From positions 31,887,541 to 31,951,540 of the forward strand of contig OW387138.1 of the NCBI GenBank assembly GCA_936440205.1: DNA of 64,000 bases. The letters are read 5' to 3'. A program made the position numbers and the translations under genes. This stretch comes from Lepidonotus clava (lineage: Eukaryota; Annelida; Polychaeta; Phyllodocida; Polynoidae). The notes below the pieces were generated by a model that did not search any database, had not been told where the DNA came from, and saw only the letters and a program-made list of their open reading frames with translations. This document shows, piece after piece, positions 40,851 through 53,800 of this stretch (position 1 is the stretch's first letter; each line of letters opens with the position of its first letter).

Positions 40851-43162
40851 GAAGTGATAAGTGCGGGAGACTTGTAAGATGCTTGTTCCAGGATGATAAA
40901 TTATTTTTGTGAGTCATTGTACACATGTATTTTACTTTTAGCTTCATGTTCAAAAGCTCCAGGTATTAAAGAGTGCTTTTATTTTTGGAAGGACATCAAG
41001 AGAAAAGAATCTTGAAAAGAAAAGCAATAGAAAGATTTCGGCGGCGTCTGATGTTAACATTCGTGCTTAGCCGTTTCCAGTGAAATTTGATCTTTACAGT
41101 TTTTAATAATAGAACGAGATCCACTTAAAAATACCTTAATATGAAAAATGTATTTCTACATTAAATATTCATTGTGCATACCATGTATGTGAAGGCATGG
41201 TGCCTACCAAGTTACTTGTAAGTCTTGATATTGATGTTCACATTTGCAAGGCCACACCCAAAATGTCTTGAATTAGCATAATTTGAGCTGACGGTCTTAC
41301 AGTTACACAGCTCGAATTTAAGTATAATGAAAGGCGATATTCCAAATATCGGTTCTTTACATAGGTGTTGCTTTTGCAACTATAAAAAACCCGGTTTCAA
41401 TGGGTCCTGACTCATAAAAGATACTGACATTCGTAGTATCCTGGTAATGGTATACGTTGGCCGTCTGGTATTTGAGTCGTAGATTCTGTTCATGTGTTAG
41501 TTATATATACGTACCGGTGATAGTTAGCACTAGCCTACTACACAGTCACATTGTGGTATAACAATCGGTATCTAATTACCTTACTTAAATACGAGAACCA
41601 CACTTCAACTGCATTCAAGAAGCATGTGTTTGTATACACAAGTACTACAGGTTGTGTCGAGTTGGGTATACCAATGCGACGGTATATCAATGCTTACATA
41701 TTACTATGAAATACTAGAATGCAGAACACTGGCACCCAGCGACATTACCCCACATTCAAACCGCTTCTTATGGATGCACCAATGGTGGCGTAGGGGTAGA
41801 ACGCCTGCCCGGAGTGTGGGCAAACTTCTTCTCAGATAAGCTAATCCCCATATGATATCATCTACACTACCTTGGAAAAACAGTCACCAAACTGCCTTTT
41901 GGTAGTCCCATGTGATGCACAGATGTGCCTCCTTGAAGCTTAAGAAGCAGTACATTTTAATATTATGTTCCTCCTTGCTTTCGGAACTCTATTATTGGGA
42001 GACTAGATGATGTGGGAAGCTCTCGTGTCGAATTTTAGAACTCGGTTGCGTTTCATTGTTGCTTATTTATTTCCACGTCGCGTGTCAAACTTCAGAAAAG
42101 CCCATGCTGTATGTCACCATAATTTCCATCCATTCTGTCATGTCGCTAAGGCTTCTTTCGCTCTGCCAATACTAAGGCTTAAACACATTTTATTGGAGTT
42201 CCCTAATTGAGAGGTTATAATTATTTTGACAAAAATGGATCGGCAGAAAATTACATATCCTTGAAGGTTGTACTTGTTATATTTAACTCTTTGTAAAAAC
42301 CCAACCAGGCTGGTCATCATTTATAATCCTGGAAAATGAAGAACGCACAAACTACAAAAATAATGACTTTTGCCATCGGTATGTAGCACCGATCGGCTAC
42401 ATACTTCTATGGTATTCCCTCAGTGTTTATGGATGGATGCGAGTTAGTATCAGCCGTAAAGATTGAAAATGATGAATGAGTTACTGCTTACTCTGAAAAC
42501 AATTAAAGGTATTAAGTGGAAAGGCTACCGTCACTGAATTATTTCCTGACAAAATCGTTCCACGTTTTCCTGCTGAACTAGGTTCACCTACCAAGAACGC
42601 GGATAAAATACGTTTCACTTGTAATTATTTCAGTATTCTTAGTGCTTGAAGTTCTAAATTTCTTCTATTGTCTTTACAAGCCTAGAAAAAAGACATAAGC
42701 TATGATGTTCTTTTACGTATTTTACAATGGTTTTACTAGACCACACTATAAATGTGTATTCCTTACTGGCCGAATTATGAAAGGAAATTACAGCACAATG
42801 CGATGCATCTACAGATTACATTATGTGTTTTCTGTAAAGATATATTGAAATTACCTTTACCACTTTTTCACGTTTGTCAAAATTTTACTGTGTTTTCAAT
42901 TTGAAAAATTCTGGCTGTCACACTCTCACTCTAATGTGCAACACCTCTCCTCACGGATTAATAAAATGGTTTTACTGTGTTCACAAATAATAACTTATAA
43001 TAATACGTTTTCTCTCTGATTATGTTATAGAACAGAATGTATTGAACACGGCTCGAGTTACATACTACTTGTGGGTTACATAGAAAGGCAGCGTTCCTGT
43101 CAGGGCACACATTCTCACAGCTTTCCTTGTACAGCTCAATATACCACTGCTGCTACTGTTTA
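40851..43162. other. Intergenic DNA with repeat fragments
   Basis: The first 120 bp are ANKRD49 3' UTR. A short tRNA-like A-box fragment (GTGGCGTAGGGGTAGAACGC) lies at about 41783-41815 without a matching B box. At 42005-42130 the GTCGAATTTTAGAA motif family recurs. No gene was recognised. Confidence 0.5.
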
Positions 43163-43502
43163 GCCCTAAAAAAAAGAATTGTTGTGTTAGGTAACCCGAC
43201 CTACCCTAATTTTTTGGCCCTACCCAAAACATTTTTTAGGATTTTTTCCCCCAAATTTTTCAAAATCCAAAAGAATTGACCAGAAAAAATGGAGTAGCAT
43301 GGAATAGCAAACAGATGCTCAGGGCATTATTTTAGATGCTAAAAATTGTTTTTTTGACGATGTTTAGAGCATTTTTTTTAAATTTCCCACTTTGCCTGGG
43401 TCTGTTTGGTAACTAAAAAATAAAAGGCAAAAAAAAAAAATCGACCTACATACGCTTATTTTTTCGACCTATGTTACCTGAACACAACAATTTTTTTTGG
43501 CC
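43163..43502. mobile_element. 340-bp MITE with GTTGTGTT(C)AGGTAAC ends
   Basis: The left end GCCCTAAAAAAAAGAATTG followed by TTGTGTTAGGTAACCCGACC matches the inverted right end GGCCAAAAAAAATTGTTGTG followed by TTCAGGTAACATAGGTCG over about 40 bp. A TTA may flank both sides. It is non-coding and AT-rich. Confidence 0.78.
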
Positions 43503-43651
43503 TTATTGTAAGCTTTTACTAGATTGAAGATACCAAAGGATTGACTCAAAGAGGAAAAACATGACCACGTTAGGACAGTCGAAATATGCTCCAGCTACAC
43601 ACTACTTCTTTTTTGTAAGCGAGAACACTATGTATTACATGTCCTCATTAA

Positions 43652-44012
43652 AGGGAGCCAAAAGCAATGTAGGGTCAAAATTTGGCAAATTCTGTTAACT
43701 ATTGAAATATATTCTATGGCCATAGCCTAGGCCTGTGGTAAAATATAGACTGGGAATACTTAATACATTAAAATAGATGAAAACTCATCCCAGGTCAATT
43801 TTGGTGACCCACCAAAATTGGTTTGTTTACAAACATTGCTGTTTTCAGGCATATATGGCATGAGTATTATGGAATTTAAGTGAACTTATAGCTAGTTATC
43901 ATGATTTATGCTGTATCAATGGCTTAAGTTAGACTCTTAGAATGTATTTTCATAGTTATTTGAGCTTGCAAAATTTTGCCATATTTTGACACAATATTGC
44001 TTTTGGCTCCCT
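43652..44012. mobile_element. piggyBac-like MITE (TTAA duplication), 361 bp
   Basis: The ends AGGGAGCCAAAAGCAAT and ATTGCTTTTGGCTCCCT are perfect 17-bp inverted repeats, and similarity continues into GTCAAAATTTGGCAAA and its inverse. TTAA at 43648-43651 and 44013-44016 is the target duplication. No coding sequence. Confidence 0.88.
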
Positions 44013-44710
44013 TTAAAGTAAAATTTCTCACGGTTTTTGAATGAGGAACATACAGGTACCAAACTGTATCGATCTAAGACGTACGTGTGGTTACTTAAAG
44101 CTAATGATTTTTATACAGTCATGTTGACTTTAAACTGACGGTCAACATAAAGGAAGCAGGACATTGAGTTAGAAATATCTGCTTATTGCGGTGAAACTAT
44201 TTTCCACCTGGCCGAGAACTCATACCACTTGCCACAAAACTCCGCTTAAATCGATTGACTTTCCATTATTGTATTTCTGTTAACAAACAAAAAACACCAT
44301 CATAATAAAAGATACAATTGCAAAAGCTCAGACTCCTCTTTCCTGACATACCAAATATAATGAATGTGTTGGTGCTGAAGACTGACAGTCAACGTGTCTG
44401 TTGGAATAGTTCTTCAACAAAGAGAGTATTCGAAAATTTACATTGTCAACTACTGTCACAATAACCTTTTTTTTAGGCCATGCAGAACTACCAGATTATA
44501 CTCAGTTTGCAAGAGGGACATACTCTGTTTATTGGTGGGGATGATTAGAGGACCATATATCATGTTACTTTCTTTTAGAAGTGGTACGCAGAGTTGTCTC
44601 TAATCACGGATCAGGTTGACCTCGGTAGTACCCTTGCTGTTTACAGAAGTCTTAGTAGTATATGTGGAGGCCTATGCACCAAGAAAGGGCGAATTTTTCA
44701 TCCCTTTAAA

Positions 44711-45846
44711 CAGGTTGGGGATACCACAGAAAAACGGGACGTCCTGTGAAAATGGGACGTCCTGTAATAACGGGCAATTATGAAAAAGTATATTTTCTAA
44801 CTATTGTAGATGAAATCATACATGAATACTACACAAGACAAACATGATATGATACTTCTACATATGCCAGATACAGAAATTCTGAAATTCTGCATTTAAC
44901 ATGAACACTTTCCATTTTGAAAAAATCATAAATAAGAATTTCACAAATAATATTTTTACATAAATAAAAATGCTTAGAAAATGAGGAGTTTGCTAAATTC
45001 AAAAATGATTCGTAATAAAAGAACACATCTTTTGCATCAAAATGATAGCTGCATTTTCACATTCTATTGTGCCTTTTTTGCTATTGATTTTTGGGAGTCC
45101 CTAGTTATATCTATATAGTATAGTAGCTAATGGTGGGGACTCCCTCAATCAGTCATGTCTTTAACCATTTAATTCTCTTTGTTCTCAATGACCAGTTACA
45201 CAATCTCATGTTCAGCTGTTGAAGGGCATTGTCCTCCAATTGTTGTTAGAATCAGGCAGTGTGAGAAGCTAGAAGTAGGTTACATAACCAATGCCTGAGC
45301 TAAACAGCCCCTACCCCTTCAAATAAGGACCACCACTGTCACCTGCAGGTGGGCAGTCCCAGGTGGGTGAGTGATAGGTCACTCAGTACTAGGACCTAGT
45401 AGTAGCTCTTTCTTAAACCCCTCCCTGAGCTGTGTGACAGCAGGAGTGGTGGTGGCCAGTACCTATAGCCCATATTACACATAGCCCTCTGGAATTAGGA
45501 GGGCCTTTAGTCTACTGAGGGACGACCATCGCTCATACATGAGTGGAACTTTGTAGCTAATTTGCTTCTTGTTATTGTTTAAAAGTTACAAAAAATATAC
45601 CAAGAAAACAGCCCGTTTGTGATCCGTTATTACAGGACATCCTGTTTTTTCAGGCATACTTTTAAAGACCATTAAAACCATTATTGTAATGATGGAATTC
45701 GATTTTAATTCAACCAAATAATCAATTGTCATATGGAGTCATATTCCAAAATAGAAAAAATGAAAATGGAATGTTTTAAAATGATTTAAAGGGTTGTGTT
45801 CTGAAAAAACAGCACGTCCCGACTTTCCCGTTGTAGCCCCAACCTG
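44711..45846. mobile_element. TIR element with CAGGTTGGGG ends, hosting a nested repeat
   Basis: CAGGTTGGGGATACCACAG at the left matches, in inverse, the right end GTTGTAGCCCCAACCTG. Subterminal GGGACGTCCTG and GTAATAACGGG words also appear inverted near the right (45630-45650, 45810-45825). The 45092-45575 hairpin repeat lies inside and looks like a later insertion. TTAA-like bases flank it but are off by one, so the family is left open. Confidence 0.7.
45092..45575 (+). repeat. Dispersed repeat with terminal hairpin, copy 2
   Basis: Begins GGGAGTCCCTAG and, about 40 bp on, GGGGACTCCCTCAATCAGTC. The body matches copy 1 at 39761 block by block. The two terminal stems differ in sequence at two positions, and both arms have changed together so that pairing is kept. 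Confidence 0.8.
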
Positions 45847-46501
45847 TTAAAACCATTTATGAATAATGTAAAGCACATTTTAAATAATTTTATTTTACAT
45901 TATGTTGTGGAATATATGATGGTGCTTGAAGTAAAGGATAGCTTTTTCTTAAAACAAGTGACAGAGCTAGTTCACCCTATCATCACATATTTAGTCCCTT
46001 TGTTTAAAATGGTCACAGAACACCATTTTAGATCATGCATTAGCACATTCTACAACCAAATCCTATATCAAATTCCCATAGGGCTTCTCTGAAAGCCATC
46101 AATTTTAGCATTCATTGATAATTTTTCTTTTTTAGATTTAGCTGTAGCATGATTATAACTATAGGCCTACATAACAGCCATTGGCACTATACATCATTGT
46201 TATATTATTCACATAAAGACTGATATGAGAACAACCAATGACAAACAAGATTTCACTGCTAATGGAAGCTCTGCCCCACCAAACAAATCCAACTGGTTCA
46301 CTTTACAGTTAAAATCCCAGATCTAAATTTCCAATAGATTGAATACAAAATGAACTGGCCAAGTATGCTTGTCTCAGTGTTTATTTTACCTCACTCTACT
46401 GATGTGGGGTGGCCAGAACTAACTCGTCTGTCCGTTTGTGTTGCTACCAACTTGAGGGCACAGGAGTCTTGCCATGATGAATACCAGAGCCAACTGATTT
46501 C

Positions 46502-47005
46502 AGCTCAGCGTGGTGACGACCAGGGGTGTCTGAATTCAGCTCAGCGTGGTGACGACCAGGGCAGTCTGAATTCAGCTCACCGTGGTGACGACCAGGGCTG
46601 TCTGAATTCAGCTCACCGTGGTGACGACCAGGGCTGTCTGAATTCAGCTCACCGTGGTGACGACCAGGGCTGTCTGAATTCAGCTCACCGTGGTGACGAC
46701 CAGGGCTGTCTGAATTCAGCTCACCGTGGTGACGACCAGGGCTGTCTGAATTCAGCTCACCGTGGTGACGACCAGGGCTGTCTGAATTCAGCTCACCGTG
46801 GTGACGGCCTGGGCTGTCTGAATTCAGCTCACCGTGGTGACGGCCAGGGCTGTCTGAATTCAGCTCACCGTGGTGACGGCCAGGGCTGTCTGAATTCAGC
46901 TCACCGTGGTGACGGCCAGGGCTGTCTGAATTCAGCTCACCGTGGTGACGACCTGGGGTGTCTGAATTCAGCTCACCGTGGTGATGACCAGGGCTGTCTG
47001 AATTC
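46502..47005. repeat. 36-bp minisatellite, 14 units
   Basis: Fourteen head-to-tail copies of AGCTCACCGTGGTGACGACC followed by AGGGCTGTCTGAATTC fill exactly 504 bp. The first two units carry GCG instead of CCG and later units carry GGCC or ACCT variants. Because the unit is a multiple of three, long frames are open on both strands (plus: SAHRGDDQGCLN per unit; minus: SDSPGRHHGELN per unit). There are no flanking exons or known domains, so a protein is not assumed. Confidence 0.93.
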
Positions 47006-47367
47006 ATCTGACGACCAGCACCATCTGTGCTCAGTGTTACCGACCAAAACAACCCCAAAAGTTTTCTTGAACATTTTCTTTGCTTAAAATGTCAAACCAT
47101 TATTATGGTTGACTTGAATAGGATTTTATTGAGTTAAGTACCACCTACGTCTGAAACCCAAAATAACTTTGTCATTTTTGTGAAATGGTATTTTATGTTC
47201 TATTTCATTAGCGTATACTTGGGTATCTCAGTATTAATAAATTGCAAACGAAGCCACATTTTTCTTTGTTCTTTCAAATGTTCAATTGATTTGAGTATCT
47301 GCATTCAGGTCTTGTATTAGTCGTATTAGTCCAGTCAATCTGTGGTTTGACCTCATCCAGGGGGCCG

Positions 47368-47816
47368 ATCCAGGGACATTTTACGGAGCACTCGTATTTA
47401 AAAACCATCAAATACGAAGCATTTTCTTCAACCAGGGACAATTTACGATGCAAAAAGGGTGGCTTTTATGTGCTTCGTAAATTTTACAAAGCAAAAAAAT
47501 GCGTCGTAAATGCTAAAATATACGAACACAAATATTGTGATCGTATATTTTAAAGTGTCAAAATGATACAAAAATACAAAATGATAGAAACATATCATTT
47601 TACTCATTTTTTATTGTTTATCAAGAGGTATGAGGTCCAAACTGATTGTATTAATGCTTTCAAATTTCCAAATTATGATTCGTAAATTTACAAAGCATTT
47701 ACAAAGCATTTTATTGTGTATTTTTACGAATCATGGGTCTCCCTGGTTGAGAAATCACAAAATATTTGCTTCGTATATATCTGCAATACAAAGCAATTCG
47801 TAAATTGTCCCTGGAT
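47368..47816. mobile_element. MITE with nested GATCCAGGGACA and CAACCAGGGACA inverted repeats
   Basis: The outer pair GATCCAGGGACATTTTACG and CGTAAATTGTCCCTGGATC is inverted. An inner pair, CAACCAGGGACAATTTACG near 47430 and CTCCCTGGTTG near 47750, repeats the same theme. The AT-rich core is rich in TTCGTAAATT words. It may be one palindromic MITE, or one inserted into another of the same family. Confidence 0.72.
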
Positions 47817-49138
47817 CACCACCCAGGTTGTAATAGAATTCATTTTGAGGAATATATTATAAACCGATACCTCAATATTGTTTACCAAATTGTGTTCCCC
47901 TTGCAAAATTTTGCTAACAAATATAGTTGCCTGCATGTAGTCATCATCTTTATTTGACTAATGGGTAGTCAAGGTCTCATCTTTCTTTCATGAGTTTAGA
48001 TTTCCCTGTTATCTCCTAGAAATTAATAAAACATGAATGTCCATTACATAATGTGTTTTGTGCGGTCAGAGGGTTATGTTTCCTTGCTGTAGATGTCATT
48101 TAATTGAATGTAATTTAAAAAAAAAAAGATAATTTCTCAAAGAAATGTAACTTCACATTCCAGAACGCTAAATCAGTGTAGTAAATAACGTTAAACCTCG
48201 GGATATAATAGACCTCCTTACTGGAAGGTAAACTGATCATGCTAAGAATCATTCACAGATGCCACTTTTCAATCTAAATACGGATTTCCATATTTTTTGC
48301 TTTCACAGAATATTTTAAAAAGTCCTTACATTTTCAAAAGAAAAAGATTTTTTATTTGACTTAAGGTAACAAGCAGAATTCATATACCGCATTAAATATA
48401 CATATAATTTGTTTCAGTATTAGAGCGTTGATAACAAAAAAAGACTACCTTAGTTGTTTCCTTCCTAAAATACAGAAATGTGTTTTTATTGTGTTCCGTA
48501 TTTTTCATGTTTGAAGAGTGGCATCTCTGATTCATTAAATGGATGGAAATGAACAATATTGGCAGATATTCTAATCTTGTACAGTCCATCCCCCAACCGG
48601 TATATTTAAGAATTAGTGATTCAACCACAAAAGAGTAGTTACTCTTTGATAGTATATTTACCTAGAATCTATATTCTTTTGATTGTCAAAACACAACGAT
48701 AGTGATGCTATTTTTCCCGATAATCACAAAAATTACTGTCCATGTAAAAAGGGACAATATTATTAGATACAACTTCAGGCTTTAGATGATATTAGATCCT
48801 CGTATCTGTTGGATTAAAGGCCCTAGATAGTATCGAAGCCATGTATCTGTAATGGTCCTTCTGTTTATAGAATAGGTTGTCAGCCAATGTCCATTTATAG
48901 CGACATATGCCTAAAACAGGCCATTCACTTCTTGCATGCATCCGCCATATTGGAAATTTTGCACTTCAGAACGAGGCAAACATCCCTGTCTGTTGCTCAA
49001 CAATACAAAGTCTACCTGCGATAATAGTGCACTGAGGTCCAGTGCAAAAGAACTAGAATAGACTTTAGAAGTTAATAATAAAATATTGTAAACTCGTTCG
49101 TATTGGCAAGAATTCATAATAAAACGTGTAATGCTGAT
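47817..49138. other. AT-rich intergenic DNA, nothing recognised
   Basis: No coding signal, RNA gene or repeat boundary was seen. Confidence 0.4.
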
Positions 49139-49141
49139 ACG

Positions 49142-50652
49142 TGTGCTCGGCGCCAGGCGGCGCCACCGTTTAGTGGCGTAGTTAGAATGTATAGAGGAAT
49201 GGCAACGTCCTCAGGCGTAGGGATTGTAGTGGGGTTGTCTCACCTCCTGCAGGTACGCACAGGTACGACAAAATGATGGAGAAAACCTGTGTGGGTACGC
49301 TATGAGCTGAAACACCTAGCTAAGAATACTGGGGATAACAGGCTTTGCCGTCAACATCAGATTGCGTAATAGTTAGAAGTAGAACTAGTTATACATATAG
49401 ATAAGAAAGGGAAGTATGAAAGATAGAGAAGACATCGTTATAAGTATTAGTGTAAATGAGTATAGCGCCAAGCCTTTGGCTGTCGCTATATAAGCGGTAT
49501 GAGACTTAGGGTAGATGAGCAGACCAAGATAGAGTTCGATCAGAACACATGGGAGCAATAGTCTGACATACGGATCACACGGGTAGTGTTGAGATGGTAG
49601 TAACCACACCGGTTAGGTGATAGTAAGGATTGGGACGGCTTAGGCTTAGCCTTACGGACAACGTACTGGACGTGACGGAGATCCTACCAATGGTCTCTGT
49701 TGCAGGTAGACGAGAGGTGACTCTCTCAACAGTGTTGGAGCGTATACACCTTACAAAAGGGGAAGCTTAACCATAGCTATACCTGGTTGGAACGTTACTG
49801 ATGTGTTAGAATTGTGAGATGAATGGAATGAACTGTACGGATGGAAAATTGTGTACCTGTACCTTCGGAATATTGTCATGGACACAATAAACTTACCTCT
49901 TGCCAAGCGCGTGTTCTTTGTATAGGTTTGAGCCCCTTTACTTAGAATCTCTACAACTAAGAACTGAACTATAATCTAGGATAACGATCTACCTGGACAA
50001 AGCTAGCTACTTCGACGAATAATCACGGAGAACTCCCCTTTACTTTAACATAACATATATTTATTGACATCTCCGAATAAGTAAAACATAAATGATAAAC
50101 GATAAAACATCACGCAGTCGAATAACGACGAAGCGCCCCGATATGGGCTGTTAACAGATACGAACTTTAATAATGAAATATCCCTGGAATTAAACAAAGA
50201 CAAATAACATCAGTCTAGCTCAATAGGGCAGGAATTGTTTTAACATGATGCCAAAACCAAAGATTTAATTTTCCCTGATCTAAACTTGGAGGGATTTCAT
50301 TACTGCACACACAATTAAAACAGTTCAACAAAATATTTAAATATTTAGAGAAATATGCTGGATTCTATTACATTAGATTATATAAGAAAACAGACATACA
50401 TAGACTGAAGCCACTACTAGAAATGCTTTTCCCTTCTACTCGAACTATAGCTGCAAAGAATTACATTCTGTATTCTTAGTTATAGTCCTATGGTTCAGTA
50501 CAGTAGCATAAACTCTCTCGCATGCGCGAATTTTTAACACCTGCATGTATTTTTGTCTACTTTTACTGTGGCATTCACGCCTGTCAAGCTTAGGCCATAG
50601 CACCTCGCCTCGTTCTGAGGTGTGAACGACGGTGGCGCCCCAGCCCCGTGCA
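49142..50652. mobile_element. Possible solo-LTR or TIR relic with TATA box and poly(A) signal
   Basis: GGCGCCACCGT near 49160 is matched in inverse by ACGGTGGCGCC near 50629, about 1.5 kb apart, with loosely similar outer bases. In between are a TATA-like GCTATATAAGCGG near 49486 and AATAAA near 49887, the usual order in an LTR. I found no target duplication and no coding parts, so the class is undecided. Confidence 0.3.
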
Positions 50653-50659
50653 ACTAGTG

Positions 50660-50825
50660 AATGTCACCATGTCGAATTTAAAGGTTTAGGGCCCAAACTC
50701 TGTGATAACAGAGTTCATCAGCAGTGAGTTCTCCAGACTGCAGTTGTTTATTGGCAGTCTAAAGATAGCCTGGCCTGGCTTATTGATCTAGGTTAGTGCC
50801 ATTAGCCAGACAGAACTGGTTCAAC
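50660..50825 (+). promoter_or_regulatory. Probable 5' flank and UTR of the P450 gene
   Basis: This short stretch joins a CATGTCGAATTTAAAGG motif (dispersed family) to the P450 ATG. No TATA box was seen in the last 150 bp. Promoter position is inferred from the gene start alone. Confidence 0.35.
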
Positions 50826-53800
50826 ATGGAGGTCCTGGGGCTGGTGGAATTACCATGGTGGGGTATACTCATAGCACTCATCGTCGTCTATCTCGCGTAA
50901 GTTTACAAGGCTACATTATTACATGCATGCCAATATATTCAGCATTGATATAAAGAATAATTATATTCCCTTATACTGATATAGTGTCTGAGCCACAGGG
51001 TATATATCACTCCGTCGGCCTACCAGCTGGAGCCTAAGTCAAGATCAGTTAATGTAGGTCATATGTATACCGTGTGCTAGGGCTCCACCAGTTTTAGTGA
51101 TATGGCCTATATCCCACTTGCTGCATGAGGATCTGAACAATAACACTACATTCTGACCCTTTGGCCTATTTGTAGTTGTGTAGGTGGGGGTCTACAGGGA
51201 AGGGGTCTCCTTGATCACACTTATGTACTTTTTTTTAATTGATTGAACATCTCTCTATCAGGTAAAGTTGTTCCCATACTGATATACTGATACATACAGC
51301 AATACAATTAAACAGAAAATATCATGATTGATAGTGAAGTACACCCATATTCCTTCCCTCTAATAAATTCTATTGTAAAGCTTGTTTAGGTTGATAGCAC
51401 CCACAACATTAAACTTTGAATTTCCAACTATGACAGCATTGCACTCCTATGATAAATAGTCAAATCCTACTATAGAACAAAATTGATTTTAACAATGCAA
51501 GATTATTGATAATGTTAACATTCTTCCAAATACTTTCACCTCAAACAAAATTAATCAAATTACTTTTAATGAAAATTCAAAAATTAAGTTTGCATAACCT
51601 AAACAAATGCAATACATGTAGTCCATTTTTATCGCTAGGGTTGACAACCTAGCTCATATTGTCTTACCCTAGCTTGTGATTAACACAATTAATGATTAAC
51701 ACAATTAATTGTGACCAGTCGTGGGATATGGTAACCTAGGGATATTGGGTAATTTGTTCTAAATCCATTGTTACCATGGCAACAAAAAAAGTATTCTGAC
51801 AGAAGTGTTTTTCTTTCCTACAGTTAAAACTGCTAGTTGATTGAATATCTGTCTGAAAAGTTATTATATTTTGAATAAGTGTGATAATATGAAAAACTAA
51901 TATCTTTGATTAAATAATGTTTGGTTTAACAAGGCATAGTGTTGAATGAAGCACAGTAGCAAAATAAGGGGTGTTTTTACATAACCCTGGTAGGGATATT
52001 CAAACAACCATATCTCAACCTCTAAGAGGAATATTTGAAAATGGTTTGCACCATTTGACAGAGGAGATTGTGAATTCCAAAACAGGTGTTTATCCCCTAA
52101 GGACACAATTTCCCACGATTGGTTACAATTTTTATGATTGTCTCATAATTCTGTAAATCATTCAAAATTTGGGGAAAATGTGGGCTTTGCATATTTTAGT
52201 CAATTTTCAGAGAATTGGATGTGCTTAATGGTGTATATTGGTGCTTTTTTTGAAAGGCATATAGCATGATATCCTCATGGTAAAAAGCTGAATTATATGC
52301 ATGCCTTTTGCTCTGTTTCAGGTATTCTTCACGGGATTTCAACTACTTCTGGAAGCAGGGTATTCCTTGTGCATTCCCATTACCGATCGTGGGAACTCTG
52401 TACTACATGTTTTTCCAAGTAAGCACTTTTAAAAATTCTACCCTTAGGAACTAACACTGCTATTGAATAGCATTGATCTTAGCTGGTGCTATCAAACATA
52501 ACCACCGTTATAGTACTATTATTCCACAACCATTGTATGTCCGTTTCTACTCAACTTTCTATTTTGAATATTTTCTTATGAACTTGAATACTCAATGGAA
52601 TGTTTATTTCCATTTTAACTTCATAACTCTGTCAATTAGAACTTGAGTAAAGTTATATATCAATTATGTTCACTGCTAGATTTGAAACAATGAGGACATC
52701 TAGTGTGAATGTTATAAACTTACTAAGCTGTCTAGATATAATATAACAGTCATATAAGGTCAGATGATACTGAAGAAAGGTTCCTTATTTCCTATTAACC
52801 CTAAATATCCCAATCAAAATTTTATTAATCTTAGCCAAAACCTGCACAGCTGATTAAGGTGGGATATAATTCTCCCAGACGCAATTCTCTGTTTTCCTGT
52901 ATGTTTGTGTATCTGCAGGTTAACTCAAGATGCATTGTGGGTAATATGTTGACAAGTTCATATCCCCTTACCAACTTTAAGCATACAGCAGTTAATTATG
53001 ATGCTAAAATCTTCTGTTGAAACATAAAAAAATAGATCTTGGTCCTTTTTCTTTTTGTATTTGGATGAACTTCATATTTCTGGGTTAATTTTGATTTATT
53101 TTCATTAGACATTATTATATTGCCAATGGATTCATAACTCTTATTGGTTTTCCAGGAATTTGTCTACAAAATAGCCAAAATTAACCTGCAGGTGCATGAA
53201 ATACAGGAAAACAGGGAACTGCATCGGCCTGAAATTGTTTGACTTATGTTATTTCTTCTTTAGGATGGGCTTTTTGAAATTGCTTTGTTTGTAATAGGGA
53301 TCATTAGGTTTAAACCTTTAGATCCCAATCTGGCTGTAGCCACCCATGAGAAGTCTCCCCAATTCGGCTGTAGCCGCCTATAATTCTGATGTTTTCTGAC
53401 GTTTTGTAAGTTTTGATAAGTTTCAGATTGATCATAATAGAAACATGTTCTATATATTAGATGAAAGCTCATCAAATTCCATAAATTATTGATCACTGGA
53501 TATCCTGTTTCTGGAAGTCCTGGGGTAACAGAGCAATTTACCTAAGAATTCTATGGGGTCTAAAGGTTAACTGCACTTGAATCCATTGCTGTCACACCAA
53601 AAGGTGAATCTGATGTTGTTTGTTTCTAACGTAAACTGGCATATACTTACAGGATATTATCACAGGAGAGAAACGGAACATTGAAGCTTGCAGGGCAAAG
53701 GGCTGCTTTGGGTGGGTTTACCATTAGTTTATTCTAAATATATAATATTATGTATACTGTTATTTCAGAGTTTCCAACAAAATATTGAATAACAATTTCC

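Noticed and set aside
45092-45160. A pre-miRNA hairpin
   Set aside because: The terminal stem is short and belongs to a dispersed repeat. No mature arm can be argued without small-RNA data, so it is reported only as a covarying repeat.
46350-47087. A protein-coding gene of 245 residues
   Set aside because: Almost all of it is the 36-bp minisatellite and the opposite strand is equally open.
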